From Chitinophaga rhizophila (GTDB lineage Bacteria; Bacteroidota; Bacteroidia; Chitinophagales; Chitinophagaceae): 64,000 nt of DNA. The notes below the pieces were generated by a model. The model saw only the letters and a program-made list of their open reading frames with translations, was not told the DNA's origin and searched no databases. Location: NCBI RefSeq assembly GCF_019492185.1, contig NZ_JAICCF010000006.1, positions 186,001 through 250,000 on the forward strand. Reading direction: 5' to 3'. Position numbers and translations under genes: made by a program. Shown piece after piece: positions 44,526 to 54,400 of the stretch; positions within the stretch are counted from its first letter, which is position 1; each line of letters starts with the position of its first letter.

Positions 44526-45581
44526 TTAATTAATACCGAGCACCTTTCTGTTTAATGCTTCATCTGCGCCACCGCCTGCAAAGTCATCAAACGCTTTTTC
44601 TGTTACGCGTATGATATGATCCTGGATGAACGGTGCGCCTTCTCTGGCTCCGTCTTCCGGATGTTTAATGCAGCATTCCCATTCCATTACTGCCCAGCCG
44701 CTGAAGTTGTACTGGGTCAGTTTGCTGAATACAGCTTTGAAATCCACCTGACCATCACCCAGGGAGCGGAATCTTCCCGGACGATCGATCCAGCCCTGAT
44801 AGCCACCGTATACACCGGAGCGGCCAGTCGGGTTGAACTCAGCGTCTTTTACGTGAAACGCTTTGATCTTTTCGTGGTAGATATCGATATACTGCAGGTA
44901 GTCCAGGCATTGCAACACGAAGTGGCTCGGATCGTACAGCAGGCAGGCACGGTTATGATTGCCGGTAGCTTCCAGGAAGCGTTCGTAAGAAGCGCCATCG
45001 TGAAGGTCTTCTCCCGGGTGAATCTCATAACACAGGTCTACCCCGTTTGCATCGAACTCGTTCAGGATAGGTAACCAGCGTTTAGCCAGTTCCTGAAAGC
45101 CTGTTTCAACCAGTCCGGCGGGACGTTGTGGCCACGGATACACGGTATGCCACATCAGTGCGCCACTGAAGGTAGCGTGTGCGTTCAGTCCGAAGTGCTG
45201 GCTGGCTTTAGCGGCATATTTCAGCTGATTTACCGCCCATTCGGTACGGGCAGCGGCATTACCTCTTTTATCAGCTGGCGCGAAGCCGTCAAACAGTTCG
45301 TTATATGCAGGATGGGTAGCTACCAGCTGTCCCTGCAGGTGCGTGGACAGTTCAGTAATTTCCAGACCGGCAGCATTTACGATGCCTTTAATCTCATCTG
45401 CATATGTTTTACTTTCAGCAGCCTTTTGCAGGTCAATGATGCGGGTATCCCAGGTAGGGATCTGCACACCTTTAAACCCTAAACCGGCTGCCCATTTACA
45501 GATACCTTCGAGTGTATTGAAAGGCGCAGCGTCACCAAGGAACTGCGCAAGAAATATACCGGGACCTTTTATGGTTTTCAT
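44526..45581 (-). CDS. Sugar phosphate isomerase/epimerase family TIM-barrel protein
   Basis: The 351-residue cytoplasmic protein has the AP-endonuclease-2/xylose-isomerase-like TIM barrel: FKGVQIPTWDTRI at the start, DLCYEIHPGEDLHDG and LLYDPSHFVLQ in the middle with metal ligands Glu, Asp and His, KAFHVKDAEFNPTGRSG, and FSGWAVMEWECCIKHPEDG near the end. It starts 11 nt after the Gfo/Idh gene, so both share a transcript. Pairs of this kind process oxidised sugars (keto-sugars or inosose-like compounds). The family also includes 3-keto-glycoside eliminases/hydratases. Exact reaction unknown. Confidence 0.9.
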   Translation of the reverse strand: MKTIKGPGIFLAQFLGDAAPFNTLEGICKWAAGLGFKGVQIPTWDTRIIDLQKAAESKTYADEIKGIVNAAGLEITELSTHLQGQLVATHPAYNELFDGFAPADKRGNAAARTEWAVNQLKYAAKASQHFGLNAHATFSGALMWHTVYPWPQRPAGLVETGFQELAKRWLPILNEFDANGVDLCYEIHPGEDLHDGASYERFLEATGNHNRACLLYDPSHFVLQCLDYLQYIDIYHEKIKAFHVKDAEFNPTGRSGVYGGYQGWIDRPGRFRSLGDGQVDFKAVFSKLTQYNFSGWAVMEWECCIKHPEDGAREGAPFIQDHIIRVTEKAFDDFAGGGADEALNRKVLGIN

Positions 45582-45592
45582 GCTAGTAAGTT

Positions 45593-46756
45593 TTAGATCT
45601 CAAAGTTTGTCCATTTCTCAGTGCTCTGGCTGGATCTGACAACATTGTCAATGAATGCCATACCTCTGATACCATCATCTACGCCAGGGAAGTCCAGCGC
45701 TTCAGGAGCAGGAGTTCTGCCATCGATCTTAGCCTGAAGGGTCAGGGCGAAGTTGCGGTACAGGTTACCGAATGCTTCCAGGTATCCTTCCGGATGACCG
45801 CCTGGAGTACGGGTATTGTGAACGGCATAGCTGCTTTGGTAGCCACCGTAACCGTTACCGGCACGATATATTTCGGTTGGTTTATCCAGCCATTTTACCA
45901 GCAGGGTATTAGGTTCATGCTGTGCCCATTCGAGGCCGCCGTTTTCGCCATATACTCTGATCTTCAGGGCATTTTCTTCACCTGCTGCTACCTGGGATGC
46001 CATCAGGACACCGGCAGCGCCATTGTCAAAACGGAGCAGTACAGCACCATCGTCATCGAGGGCACGACCTTCTACAAAGATGTTCAGGTCAGCGCAAAGT
46101 TTCTCTATTTTCAGTCCGCTGATATACTCAGCCAGGTTAGCGGCATGTGTACCGATATCCCCAAAGCAACCGCTTTTACCGGAGCGTTTAGGATCTGTTC
46201 TCCAGGCAGCGCCGGCACTATCTTTTTCTGTAGCGCGGCTCAGCCAGCCCTGTGGGTATTCTACCCAAACCTTACGGATCTTGCCGAGAACGCCATCAGC
46301 TACCATGCGACGTGCCTGTTTCACCAACGGATACCCGGTATAGGTATGTGTCAGCAACAGGGTACGGCCGGTTTCTTCCACTTTGGCTTTCAGCTGTTTA
46401 GCTTCATCCAGTGTAAAAGTGATCGGCTTTTCAATTACCACGTTAAAACCTTTGTCCAGTGCCAGCATCGCAGGCTCGAAGTGTGCGAAGTTGGGCGTTA
46501 CGATAGTGATAAAATCCAGTCTTTCACTCTCAGGCAGGGCGGCTTCCTTCTCCAGCATGGTCTTATAATCCGTGTAGGTGCGGGCAGGATCCAGGAATAA
46601 TATCTTCCCTGACTCCATCGCCACTTCAGGATTTACACTCAGCGCACCGGCTTTCAGTTCAATCAGGCCGTCCATATTGGCAGCAATACGGTGTATAGCA
46701 CCGATGAAGGCATCCTTACCGCCCCCGATCATTCCCATTCTTAACTTACGGTTCAT
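45593..46756 (-). CDS. Gfo/Idh/MocA family NAD(P)-dependent oxidoreductase
   Basis: The ~387-residue protein has an N-terminal Rossmann domain (MGMIGGGKDAFIGAIHRIAA, glycine-rich) with the family motif EKPITFTLDEAKQL, where the Lys of EKP is catalytic. A C-terminal alpha/beta domain carries KSGCFGDIGTHAANLAEYISG with the catalytic Asp and His region. No signal peptide is present. I take ATG at 46756; a TTG two codons upstream is possible. As first gene of the cluster it probably oxidises or reduces a sugar at C3, as ThuB does for trehalose derivatives. The link to the downstream isomerase is an 11-nt gap. Confidence 0.92.
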   Translation of the reverse strand: MNRKLRMGMIGGGKDAFIGAIHRIAANMDGLIELKAGALSVNPEVAMESGKILFLDPARTYTDYKTMLEKEAALPESERLDFITIVTPNFAHFEPAMLALDKGFNVVIEKPITFTLDEAKQLKAKVEETGRTLLLTHTYTGYPLVKQARRMVADGVLGKIRKVWVEYPQGWLSRATEKDSAGAAWRTDPKRSGKSGCFGDIGTHAANLAEYISGLKIEKLCADLNIFVEGRALDDDGAVLLRFDNGAAGVLMASQVAAGEENALKIRVYGENGGLEWAQHEPNTLLVKWLDKPTEIYRAGNGYGGYQSSYAVHNTRTPGGHPEGYLEAFGNLYRNFALTLQAKIDGRTPAPEALDFPGVDDGIRGMAFIDNVVRSSQSTEKWTNFEI

Positions 46757-46920
46757 TGGCAAAACGTTTTATTCTTTATAGGTTTTGAGTTGTCTTAAAG
46801 ACTTTGTAACGTGGAACAAGCAGGGAGGTTCTGTAGTTTTTCACACCGTCTGTCTCACTCCACATCGGCTTTTCCGGAGTCTAATATATAAAAAAGTACA
46901 GGCAACAATCAATATTAGCG

Positions 46921-46962
46921 GTAAAATGACACCCAGGGAGGGTAATACCCCGGGCATTTTAC
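46921..46962 (-). promoter_or_regulatory. Hairpin in the leader region of the Gfo/Idh operon
   Basis: GTAAAATG (46921-46928) and CATTTTAC (46955-46962) are perfectly complementary and enclose a GGG/CCC-rich interior. It lies ~165 nt upstream of the first gene and could be part of a 5' leader. The rest of the ~650-nt gap 46757-47425 shows no plus-strand gene. Confidence 0.35.
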
Positions 46963-47208
46963 TTATTTAAGCGAGACCTGTAGGCTTTACAACCGGACTA
47001 TTCCGCAAAATCTTAAATGTAGAAAACTCCCGCCACATTTTCGTGTGATATTTTGATGAACGGAATAGGTAGGAACCCTTATGAAATGGATTGTAATTGT
47101 CCTACTAATGTGTTACAAATGCGCTTTTTTCATACGAAACCGTAGCAGTGGAGACTGAAAAATGAGTGGGAAAGGGAAAGGTAACAAAGTATTAAAATAC
47201 AGATAGTT

Positions 47209-47247
47209 ATAAAAAAAGAAAGAGCCAAATAAGACTATCCGGCTCTT
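47209..47247 (-). terminator. Terminator-like hairpin on the minus strand upstream of the GT2 gene
   Basis: The 7-bp stem AAGAGCC/GGCTCTT (47220-47226 with 47241-47247) has a 14-nt loop and is followed on the minus strand by TCTTTTTTTAT. It would stop a leftward transcript coming from the region of the GT2 start, where no annotated minus-strand gene is expected. Confidence 0.6.
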
Positions 47248-47253
47248 GTTTTA

Positions 47254-47349
47254 CTATCCTATGAAAACCCTAATAATGTAAAGGTAAAGTGTTGTAACAA
47301 ATGATAGTGTTAAACGGTAGTTAATAAAATTATTTTTTTTCCATTTCAT
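47254..47349 (-). CDS. Possible 31-residue single-helix membrane peptide
   Basis: A basic start (MKWKKNNFINYR) is followed by a hydrophobic helix (LTLSFVTTLYLYIIRVFIG), ending 6-7 nt before a minus-strand terminator-like hairpin. The frame is open up to 47469, which would overlap the GT2 start. The layout fits a small membrane peptide or a leftward small RNA, but coding evidence is slight. Confidence 0.2.
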   Translation of the reverse strand: MKWKKNNFINYRLTLSFVTTLYLYIIRVFIG

Positions 47350-47425
47350 AGGGGCGACTAATATTTTTTTTCTACATACTTTTTTTGCTTCTTTGCACCA
47401 CTTTATGGCGATATAGCCGCAGAGA

Positions 47426-48190
47426 ATGAAAATTGTCAATATGTCACAGTACCTGCTTTCCGTGATCATCCCGGCCTACAATGAAGAAAGATATATATAT
47501 GATATACTGGAAAGGGTCCAGGCAGTATCATTAGCCGGCGATGTACAGAAAGAGCTGGTGGTAGTGGATGATTTCTCCAAAGACAATACCGGTGGAGAAG
47601 TAGCCCGATTCCGTGCCGCCTATCCTACCGCAAAACTGCAATACGTACGTCATGAGGTAAACAAAGGAAAAGGTGCTGCCTTACGCACCGGCATCCAGCA
47701 TGCCAGCGGCGATTTCACCATCATACAGGATGCAGACCTGGAATATAATCCTGAAGAATACAACCGCCTGTTAAAACCTATGCTGCAAGGCGTAGCCGAT
47801 GTGGTATACGGCTCCCGTTTCATGGGTGATGGCCCTCACCGTATCCTTTTCTTCTGGCATACAATCGGGAATAAAGTGCTGACGTTCCTATCCAACGCAC
47901 TGACCAACCTGAACCTGACGGACATGGAGACCTGCTATAAACTGTTTCGCAGCAATATCATCAAGCAGATCGATCTGAAGGAAAACCGTTTCGGTTTTGA
48001 ACCGGAAGTGACTGCCAAAATCAGTCGTGTGCCGGGCATCCGTATTTACGAAGTAGGTATCGCTTACTATGGCCGTACGTATGCGGAAGGTAAAAAGATC
48101 AATTATAAGGATGGTTTCCGTGCGATCTATTGCATCCTGAAATACAACATCTTCTGCAGACAGAAAAGAACTGTCGATATCAATAAATAA
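47426..48190 (+). CDS. Family 2 glycosyltransferase (dolichyl/polyprenyl-phosphate mannose synthase-like)
   Basis: The 254-residue protein has a GT-A fold: VIIPAYNEERYIYDIL at the start, VVVDDFSKDNT, NKGKGAALRTGIQ, and the catalytic DxD-like IIQDADLEYNP. It lacks C-terminal membrane helices. It most resembles enzymes that put a sugar on a polyprenyl phosphate carrier at the cytoplasmic face, and METCYKLF with FGFEPEVTAKI are typical of that subgroup. The next gene, 6 nt downstream, is a polytopic membrane protein that could use the lipid-linked sugar. ATG at 47441 is an alternative start. Confidence 0.9.
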   Translation: MKIVNMSQYLLSVIIPAYNEERYIYDILERVQAVSLAGDVQKELVVVDDFSKDNTGGEVARFRAAYPTAKLQYVRHEVNKGKGAALRTGIQHASGDFTIIQDADLEYNPEEYNRLLKPMLQGVADVVYGSRFMGDGPHRILFFWHTIGNKVLTFLSNALTNLNLTDMETCYKLFRSNIIKQIDLKENRFGFEPEVTAKISRVPGIRIYEVGIAYYGRTYAEGKKINYKDGFRAIYCILKYNIFCRQKRTVDINK

Positions 48191-48196
48191 ACCATT

Positions 48197-49888
48197 ATGG
48201 CATTCCTGTTCGTTAAGTTCCTGTATATCATTATACTATCTTTCCTGTATGGATATACGTTGCAACGGTTCATCAATCGGTTACTTAATAACAGTCATGC
48301 TGCTCCGCATTTCTCGCTGGTCACGCTGACCGGCAGTCTTGCCATGACTATACCTGCAGCCATCCTCACGTTTTTCCTGCCACTGGCCGGAGCGGCGCAC
48401 AGTATACTGCTGGCGGGAGGGCTATGCGGTTATTTCTTTCAGCGTGCAGCCATCCATCAACAGCTATCCGCATATCTTACACAGGCGAAAACTGCCGGTA
48501 AAGGTAGTATACTGTTCATGGGTATAGCGGCTTTGTATGTATTGTATATCTCCTCCCAACAGTCGTTATCTTATGATGAAGGGTTATACTATGCCCCTTT
48601 CATCAAGTGGATGCAACAATATAAAGTGGTGCCCGGACTGGCCAATCTGCATGAGCGTTTTGGCTTTAATTCGCACTGGCATGTATTATCTGCCGTCTTC
48701 AATTTCTCCTGGCTCACCGGCATTCCGGGCAATCATATCAATGGTATATTATATCTGCTGACAGCCGCTTACCTGTTGCCAGGCAAGCAGGATACCCGGT
48801 TTATGACTTATCTGAAAGCAGGTATGCTGGTGATGATCAGTATGCCGCAATTCTGTGTGTATAATACAACTGCGCCTGCGGCGGATATGGTGGTGTATTA
48901 TGTTAGTTGTTTGCTGATAGTGGTATGGATGGAACACAGTATAAAAGGGCAATCACAGTTAGCCGCAGATAACAGCGTATTTTTATTACTGGCACCTGTA
49001 TTTCTCATCACCATAAAAGTATCTGTTATCCCGATCCTGATACTGCCTGCAGTACTGTACTGGCAGGTGTTACAGCGTAAGCAGTATATACAGCTGGCCG
49101 CATTGTGCGGTGTGGCGGTAGTGATAGTATTACCGTGGATCATCAGGAATGTGATATTGACTGGTTACCTGTTATTTCCTATTGCGCTGCCTGACTTCTT
49201 TCAGCTGGACTGGGCAGTACCTGTCAGCGTAATACGCGCTACTACAAAGGATATCCACATTTTTGCCTTTTACCGTATGGTAGATGAAACGCGGTTTATG
49301 TCGGAGAGTTTTTCACAACATTATATCAGCTGGTTTAAGGAGAGTGTGCGTATATACGACAAGTTACTGATACTGGCAGCAACTGCTGCTATTCCACTGA
49401 TCTTCATTCGCAGAAAGCGACTACCGGCAGGTGTATGGCCGCTGCTTGCGTTTCTGTTGCTGGGCTTTGTATATTGGATATTACAAGCGCCTGATCCCAG
49501 GTTTGGGTACAGCTATCTGGCTCCGCTGGTGATTATTGCAATAGCGCTGTATGCGCCTGCAATTGCGTACAAGCACTTATTTGCAATGACCATTGTTACT
49601 ACTTTATTATTGCAGGCAGGAACAATTGGCCTGGGGCGTCATTTAACCAGCGTATTTATCAGGGATGGGCTGGTAGCACCGGTTCCACACAGCAATTGGT
49701 GGCTGACACCCACGCCTTATACCAGTACAACCGTCAACCGTACGCCGGGGGCTGTTGCCGTAACAACGACGACCAGTTTATGCTGGGATACGGAGTTACC
49801 CTGTGCGCCGGTGATGCCTGCACAGTTGATAATGAGGGGGGATGGTTATCAAGATGGCTTCAGGCTACAGTCTGAAAGCGCAAAATAA
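48197..49888 (+). CDS. Polytopic membrane protein, possible GT-C type glycosyltransferase partner
   Basis: The 563-residue protein has about 12-14 hydrophobic helices and a hydrophilic C-terminal ~70 residues. Between helices lies a loop with SYDEGLYYAPFIKWMQQYKVVPGLANLHERFGFNSHWH. An acidic residue in the first periplasmic loop is typical of GT-C enzymes that use polyprenyl-phosphate sugars. It starts 6 nt after the GT2 gene. I do not recognise a named family with certainty; it is similar in style to LIC_10190-type membrane proteins. The pairing suggests cell-envelope glycan or protein decoration. The product is inferred. Confidence 0.75.
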   Translation: MAFLFVKFLYIIILSFLYGYTLQRFINRLLNNSHAAPHFSLVTLTGSLAMTIPAAILTFFLPLAGAAHSILLAGGLCGYFFQRAAIHQQLSAYLTQAKTAGKGSILFMGIAALYVLYISSQQSLSYDEGLYYAPFIKWMQQYKVVPGLANLHERFGFNSHWHVLSAVFNFSWLTGIPGNHINGILYLLTAAYLLPGKQDTRFMTYLKAGMLVMISMPQFCVYNTTAPAADMVVYYVSCLLIVVWMEHSIKGQSQLAADNSVFLLLAPVFLITIKVSVIPILILPAVLYWQVLQRKQYIQLAALCGVAVVIVLPWIIRNVILTGYLLFPIALPDFFQLDWAVPVSVIRATTKDIHIFAFYRMVDETRFMSESFSQHYISWFKESVRIYDKLLILAATAAIPLIFIRRKRLPAGVWPLLAFLLLGFVYWILQAPDPRFGYSYLAPLVIIAIALYAPAIAYKHLFAMTIVTTLLLQAGTIGLGRHLTSVFIRDGLVAPVPHSNWWLTPTPYTSTTVNRTPGAVAVTTTTSLCWDTELPCAPVMPAQLIMRGDGYQDGFRLQSESAK

Positions 49889-49916
49889 TATTACCATTTT
49901 AACGGACGAGTGGCGT

Positions 49917-49971
49917 GCTTGTTCGTCGCTTGTTCGAAGCTTGTTCTACCCTTGTTCGAAGCTTGTTCGTC
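49917..49971. repeat. Five 11-bp repeats related to those in the ebo operon
   Basis: Units GCTTGTTCGTC (49917), GCTTGTTCGAA (49928), GCTTGTTCTAC (49939), CCTTGTTCGAA (49950) and GCTTGTTCGTC (49961) are in exact 11-bp phase. ACGGAC before and GTCCGT after the array are complementary. The unit is identical to that at 24771-24814. Confidence 0.9.
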
Positions 49972-50052
49972 CGTAAGTGTACGAGGAATAGTCCACGTAT
50001 ATGACTTATTGTTTTTGAATCAGTTACAAACTACCCTTTTTTCTCTACCGTC

Positions 50053-50274
50053 TCAGGCAGGGGTCTTCATCTGCGTAAACTGATAGTATTTTAGCACCTT
50101 TCTATTAATGACAGCTAGACTGTCAATGTCAGTGGCTGCCATTCGCAGCAACAGCTTTTTCCTTGTCAGTTGTTCAGGTATGTAAGCTGTATGTATGATG
50201 CCTGATGCAGTAATTGCAGGGTACATAACAGCTGATATAGCAGTAGTTTTCTTTGCCGGGATTGAGTCGTTCAT
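50053..50274 (-). CDS. Possible small protein of unknown function
   Basis: The 73-residue frame has balanced composition and a plausible C-terminal helical part (EQLTRKKLLLRMAATDID region). It shows no motif, no signal peptide and no clear promoter, and lies alone between the 11-bp array and the DUF4253 gene. It may not be a gene. Confidence 0.25.
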   Translation of the reverse strand: MNDSIPAKKTTAISAVMYPAITASGIIHTAYIPEQLTRKKLLLRMAATDIDSLAVINRKVLKYYQFTQMKTPA

Positions 50275-50418
50275 GCTGACGTGAACGATTCAATCCTTTC
50301 AGGGATTGGCAGCGTACTAATGATGTAGTAGTACTTTCCTTCGCAGGAATTGATAGATGACCTGCCGTTTCTAATTCCTTATTTACTTCGTAATTTTATT
50401 TAATATTCGTGATGACCT

Positions 50419-51087
50419 ATGAACAGAATCCTACTATTCTTATTGCTGGCAAGTGTGATCCATGGCTGTAATGCAGCGGGTAAGGAGAAGCGTGCTTTAT
50501 TGGCAAAAGACTATGCACTGGCTGATACCTTGCAGTATGATCATACAGTGATTGATGCAGTAAGAGAGACCATTTCAGGTAAGATAAACAGGTTAGCGCC
50601 TACCTCCGCAAAGGAGCGTAGCGTAACCGGACTGGCGGATGCGTTAGAATTTGAGTATGAAGTGAATACGGAGAACAGTCAGGATTATGAAAGATTAAGG
50701 GCGGGGTTGAGGCAGCAGGGTTACCTGTTATTTAAATCGGAGGAGAACTTTGGTACAGCGCCTGACAGGTATGCTATTTTGAGAACGCGGGACCAGTTGG
50801 ACATTGTGCGTTTCAGGGCGACGAACGGCTTCAATTATGATATCAGCAACGACAGCATCCTGACGAAGTTGCAGGAGTGGCGTCGGCAGCAGTCATTTGA
50901 AATTACGGGGGCAGATACTGACTGGATAGAGATACATCTGGACCAGTTGAACCCATCAGAGGCGCTGGCATTTGCGGGGCAGGTGTATGAGTTTTGTCCT
51001 GATTTGTCAGAGCATGGAGCGGGGACAGTGGAAAATCTGGCAGCCGAGCTCCTCGATACGAAGAGTATCTTTTTATGGTGGGATTAA
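50419..51087 (+). CDS. DUF4253 domain lipoprotein
   Basis: The 222-residue protein has a lipobox (VIHGC, Cys 17), a middle region with YAILRTRDQLDIVRF, and a C-terminal DUF4253 domain (about 120-222). The domain is recognisable by FEITGADTDWIEIHL, the VYEFCPDLSEHG motif and the terminal SIFLWWD. DUF4253 proteins are uncharacterised and are often found as isolated genes or near polymorphic toxin loci. No toxin or immunity features appear here. After the stop there is a short GC hairpin (51111-51135) without T-run, and no gene up to secA. Confidence 0.83.
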   Translation: MNRILLFLLLASVIHGCNAAGKEKRALLAKDYALADTLQYDHTVIDAVRETISGKINRLAPTSAKERSVTGLADALEFEYEVNTENSQDYERLRAGLRQQGYLLFKSEENFGTAPDRYAILRTRDQLDIVRFRATNGFNYDISNDSILTKLQEWRRQQSFEITGADTDWIEIHLDQLNPSEALAFAGQVYEFCPDLSEHGAGTVENLAAELLDTKSIFLWWD

Positions 51088-51409
51088 ATAACACTATTTT
51101 AACATTTAAAGCCACCCCATCCGCATGGGGGCGGCTGATCTGCACTGTAAATTGACTTTCTGGCAACGTGGAGGCCTTTTCCATACAGGATTCCAGTGAA
51201 AATTCACATCCTGCTGCCACAATACAGCATTTAGCCTTCACTATGTGCAAATAATTCCTAATTTTACAGGCCTTGCCAATGCCGGGAGAGCCTGACAGCT
51301 TGTCATCGGGTGTAGCATAAGCACAATATTTGGGTAAGGTAGTCAGCACGATAGGACTATCGTCTTTGACTGTACAACTGTTTTAACAATCATTCGTAAT
51401 AAACTCAAC

Positions 51410-54400
51410 ATGTTAGGTTTTTTAACTAAACTTTTTGGCGGGCACAAGTCGGAGAGAGATATCAAAGCTATCGAGCCGGTAGTGAAGCAGATCAATGAGG
51501 CGTATGAAAAACTGCAATCCCTTACTGTAGATCAGCTGCGTAACAAGACGCAGGAGTTCCGCACGCGTATCGGCGCTCATCTGGCAAAGATTGACCAGAC
51601 GATCGCAGAGAAGAGAGCAGCTGCTGAAGACACGCATGACGTAGCTCAGAAAGACGTTATTTATCAGGAAATAGATAAACTTAAGAAAGAACGTGATACG
51701 CAACTGGAAGGTGTACTCAGTGAGATTCTCCCTGAGGCATTTGCCGTTGTAAAAGAAGCGGCCCGCCGCCTTTCTCAGTTACCTACCATCACCGCTACTG
51801 CTACGCCGCTGGACAGGCAGCTGGCAGTCAGGAAGGACTATGTGACAATTGATGGTGACAATGTGACCTGGAAAAACAGCTGGACGGCAGCAGGCAGCAC
51901 GGTGACCTGGAACATGGTACACTATGATGTACAGCTGATCGGCGGTATTGCCCTGCATCAGGGTAAAATCTCTGAGATGGCGACTGGTGAGGGTAAAACA
52001 CTCGTGTCTACGCTGCCGGCATACCTGAACGCGTTAGCGGGAGAGGGTGTACACATCGTAACGGTGAATGATTACCTGGCACGTCGTGACTCTGAATGGA
52101 ACGGTCCGCTGTTTGAGTTCCTGGGTATTACTGTTGATTGTATAGATAAACACCAGCCTAATACACCGGAGCGTAGGAATGCCTACCTCGCGGATATTAC
52201 TTACGGTACAAATAACGAGTTCGGCTTTGACTACCTGCGTGATAACATGGTGCATAGTCCGGACGAGATGGTACAACGCAAACACCACTATGCTATGGTG
52301 GATGAGGTGGATAGCGTATTGATCGATGATGCGCGTACACCGTTGATCATCTCTGGTCCGATACCTCGTGGTGAAGAGCAGGAGTTCCATGCGCTGAAGC
52401 CGCGTATTCAGGCGCTGGTAGAAGCACAGCGTAAAGCTACTAACCAGTACCTGATAGAAGCGAAGAAACTGATTGCTGAAGGTAAAGACGATCCTAAAAC
52501 TGGTGGTCTGGCCCTGATGCGTGCATGGCGTGGTTTACCTAAGAACAGTGCGCTGATTAAATTCCTGAGTGAGCCAGGTATTAAAGTATTGCTGCAGAAA
52601 GCAGAGAACTACTACATTGCTGACCAGCAACGTGAGATGCCGAAAGTAGATGAGGAACTGTACTTCAGCATCGACGAGAAGAATAACAGTGTTGACCTGA
52701 CGGAAAAAGGTATTGCGCTGATTACCCGTACCGGTGAAGATCCTAACTTCTTCATCATGCCGGATGTGGGTTCTGAGATAGCAGAGATTGAGAAGAGCAC
52801 ACTGAATGCAGATGAGAAACTGCATAAGAAAGAATTACTGTTACAGGATTTCGCACAGAAATCTGAACGTATACACTCCATCCAGCAGTTGCTGAAAGCA
52901 TATACACTCTTCGATAAAGACGTGCAGTATGTGGTGATGGATGAGAAAGTGAAAATTGTAGATGAGCAGACAGGTCGTATACTTGATGGACGTCGTTACT
53001 CCGACGGTCTGCACCAGGCGATTGAAGCAAAGGAAAATGTGAAAGTAGAAGCTGCTACGCAGACATTCGCTACCGTTACCTTACAGAACTACTTCCGTAT
53101 GTATCACAAACTGGCTGGTATGACCGGTACAGCGACTACAGAAGCGGGCGAGTTCTGGGAAATCTACAAACTGGATGTGGTAACCATCCCTACCAACCTG
53201 CCTATCACCCGTAAAGATGCGGAAGACCTGGTATACAAAACCAAACGTGATAAGTACAGGGCGGTAATAGAAGAGATCAAGCAATTACAGGGCGCTGGCC
53301 GTCCGGTGCTGGTAGGTACTACTTCCGTAGAAGTATCCGAATTACTGGGTAAGATGCTGACCTTCGAGAAGATCCCTCATAATGTATTGAACGCGAAACA
53401 GCACGCACGTGAAGCACAGATCGTAGCAGAAGCAGGTCTGGCAGGTGCGGTGACCATTGCTACCAACATGGCAGGTCGTGGTACGGATATCAAACTCGGC
53501 CCTGGAGTGAAAGAAGCAGGTGGTCTTGCGATCATCGGTACTGAGCGCCATGAGAGCCGTCGTGTAGACCGTCAGCTGCGTGGTCGTGCGGGACGTCAGG
53601 GAGATCCGGGAACTTCACAGTTCTTCGTATCGCTGGAAGATGACCTGATGCGTATGTTTGGCTCTGACCGTATTGCTGGTCTGATGGACCGTATGGGTTA
53701 TAAAGAAGGTGAAGTGATCCAGCACAGCATGATCACCAAATCTATTGAAAGAGCGCAGCGTAAAGTAGAGGAAAACAACTTCGGTATCCGTAAGCGTCTC
53801 CTTGAATACGATGACGTGATGAACAAACAGCGTACTGTTATTTACAATAAACGTAACCACGCTTTGTTTGGCGAACGTCTGGCCATTGACATCGACAACT
53901 CATTCTATGACGTAGCAGAGAACATCGTTACTACCCATAAAGACAGTGGCGATTTTGAAGCATTCAAACTGGATGTGATCCTCAACTTCGGTATCGAAAC
54001 AGATATTGCACAGGAAGAACTGACACGTACAGATGTACATACACTCGCAGGCCGTATTTACCAGCAGGCTAAAGAAAACTACGAGCATAAAACAGCTGAA
54101 CTGGCACAACATACACTGCCGGTGATTGAGCAGATCCACCGTGAACAGGGACATCATATTGAGAATATCTCTATTCCATTCACTGATGGTAAGAAAGGTA
54201 TGAACATACTGGCTAATCTGCAGAAAGTGGTTGACACCAAAGGCTTTGAGACTATCAACGCCCTGGAGCGCAGCATTACTCTTTCACTGATTGACGATGC
54301 ATGGAAGGAACACCTGCGTGCAATGGATGATCTGAAACAGTCAGTACAGAACGCCGTATTTGAACAAAAAGATCCATTACTGATCTATAAATTCGAGGCT

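Noticed and set aside
50903..51349. 148-residue minus-strand frame overlapping the DUF4253 gene and the secA leader
   Set aside because: It covers the well-supported C-terminus of the DUF4253 protein on the other strand and has no family features.
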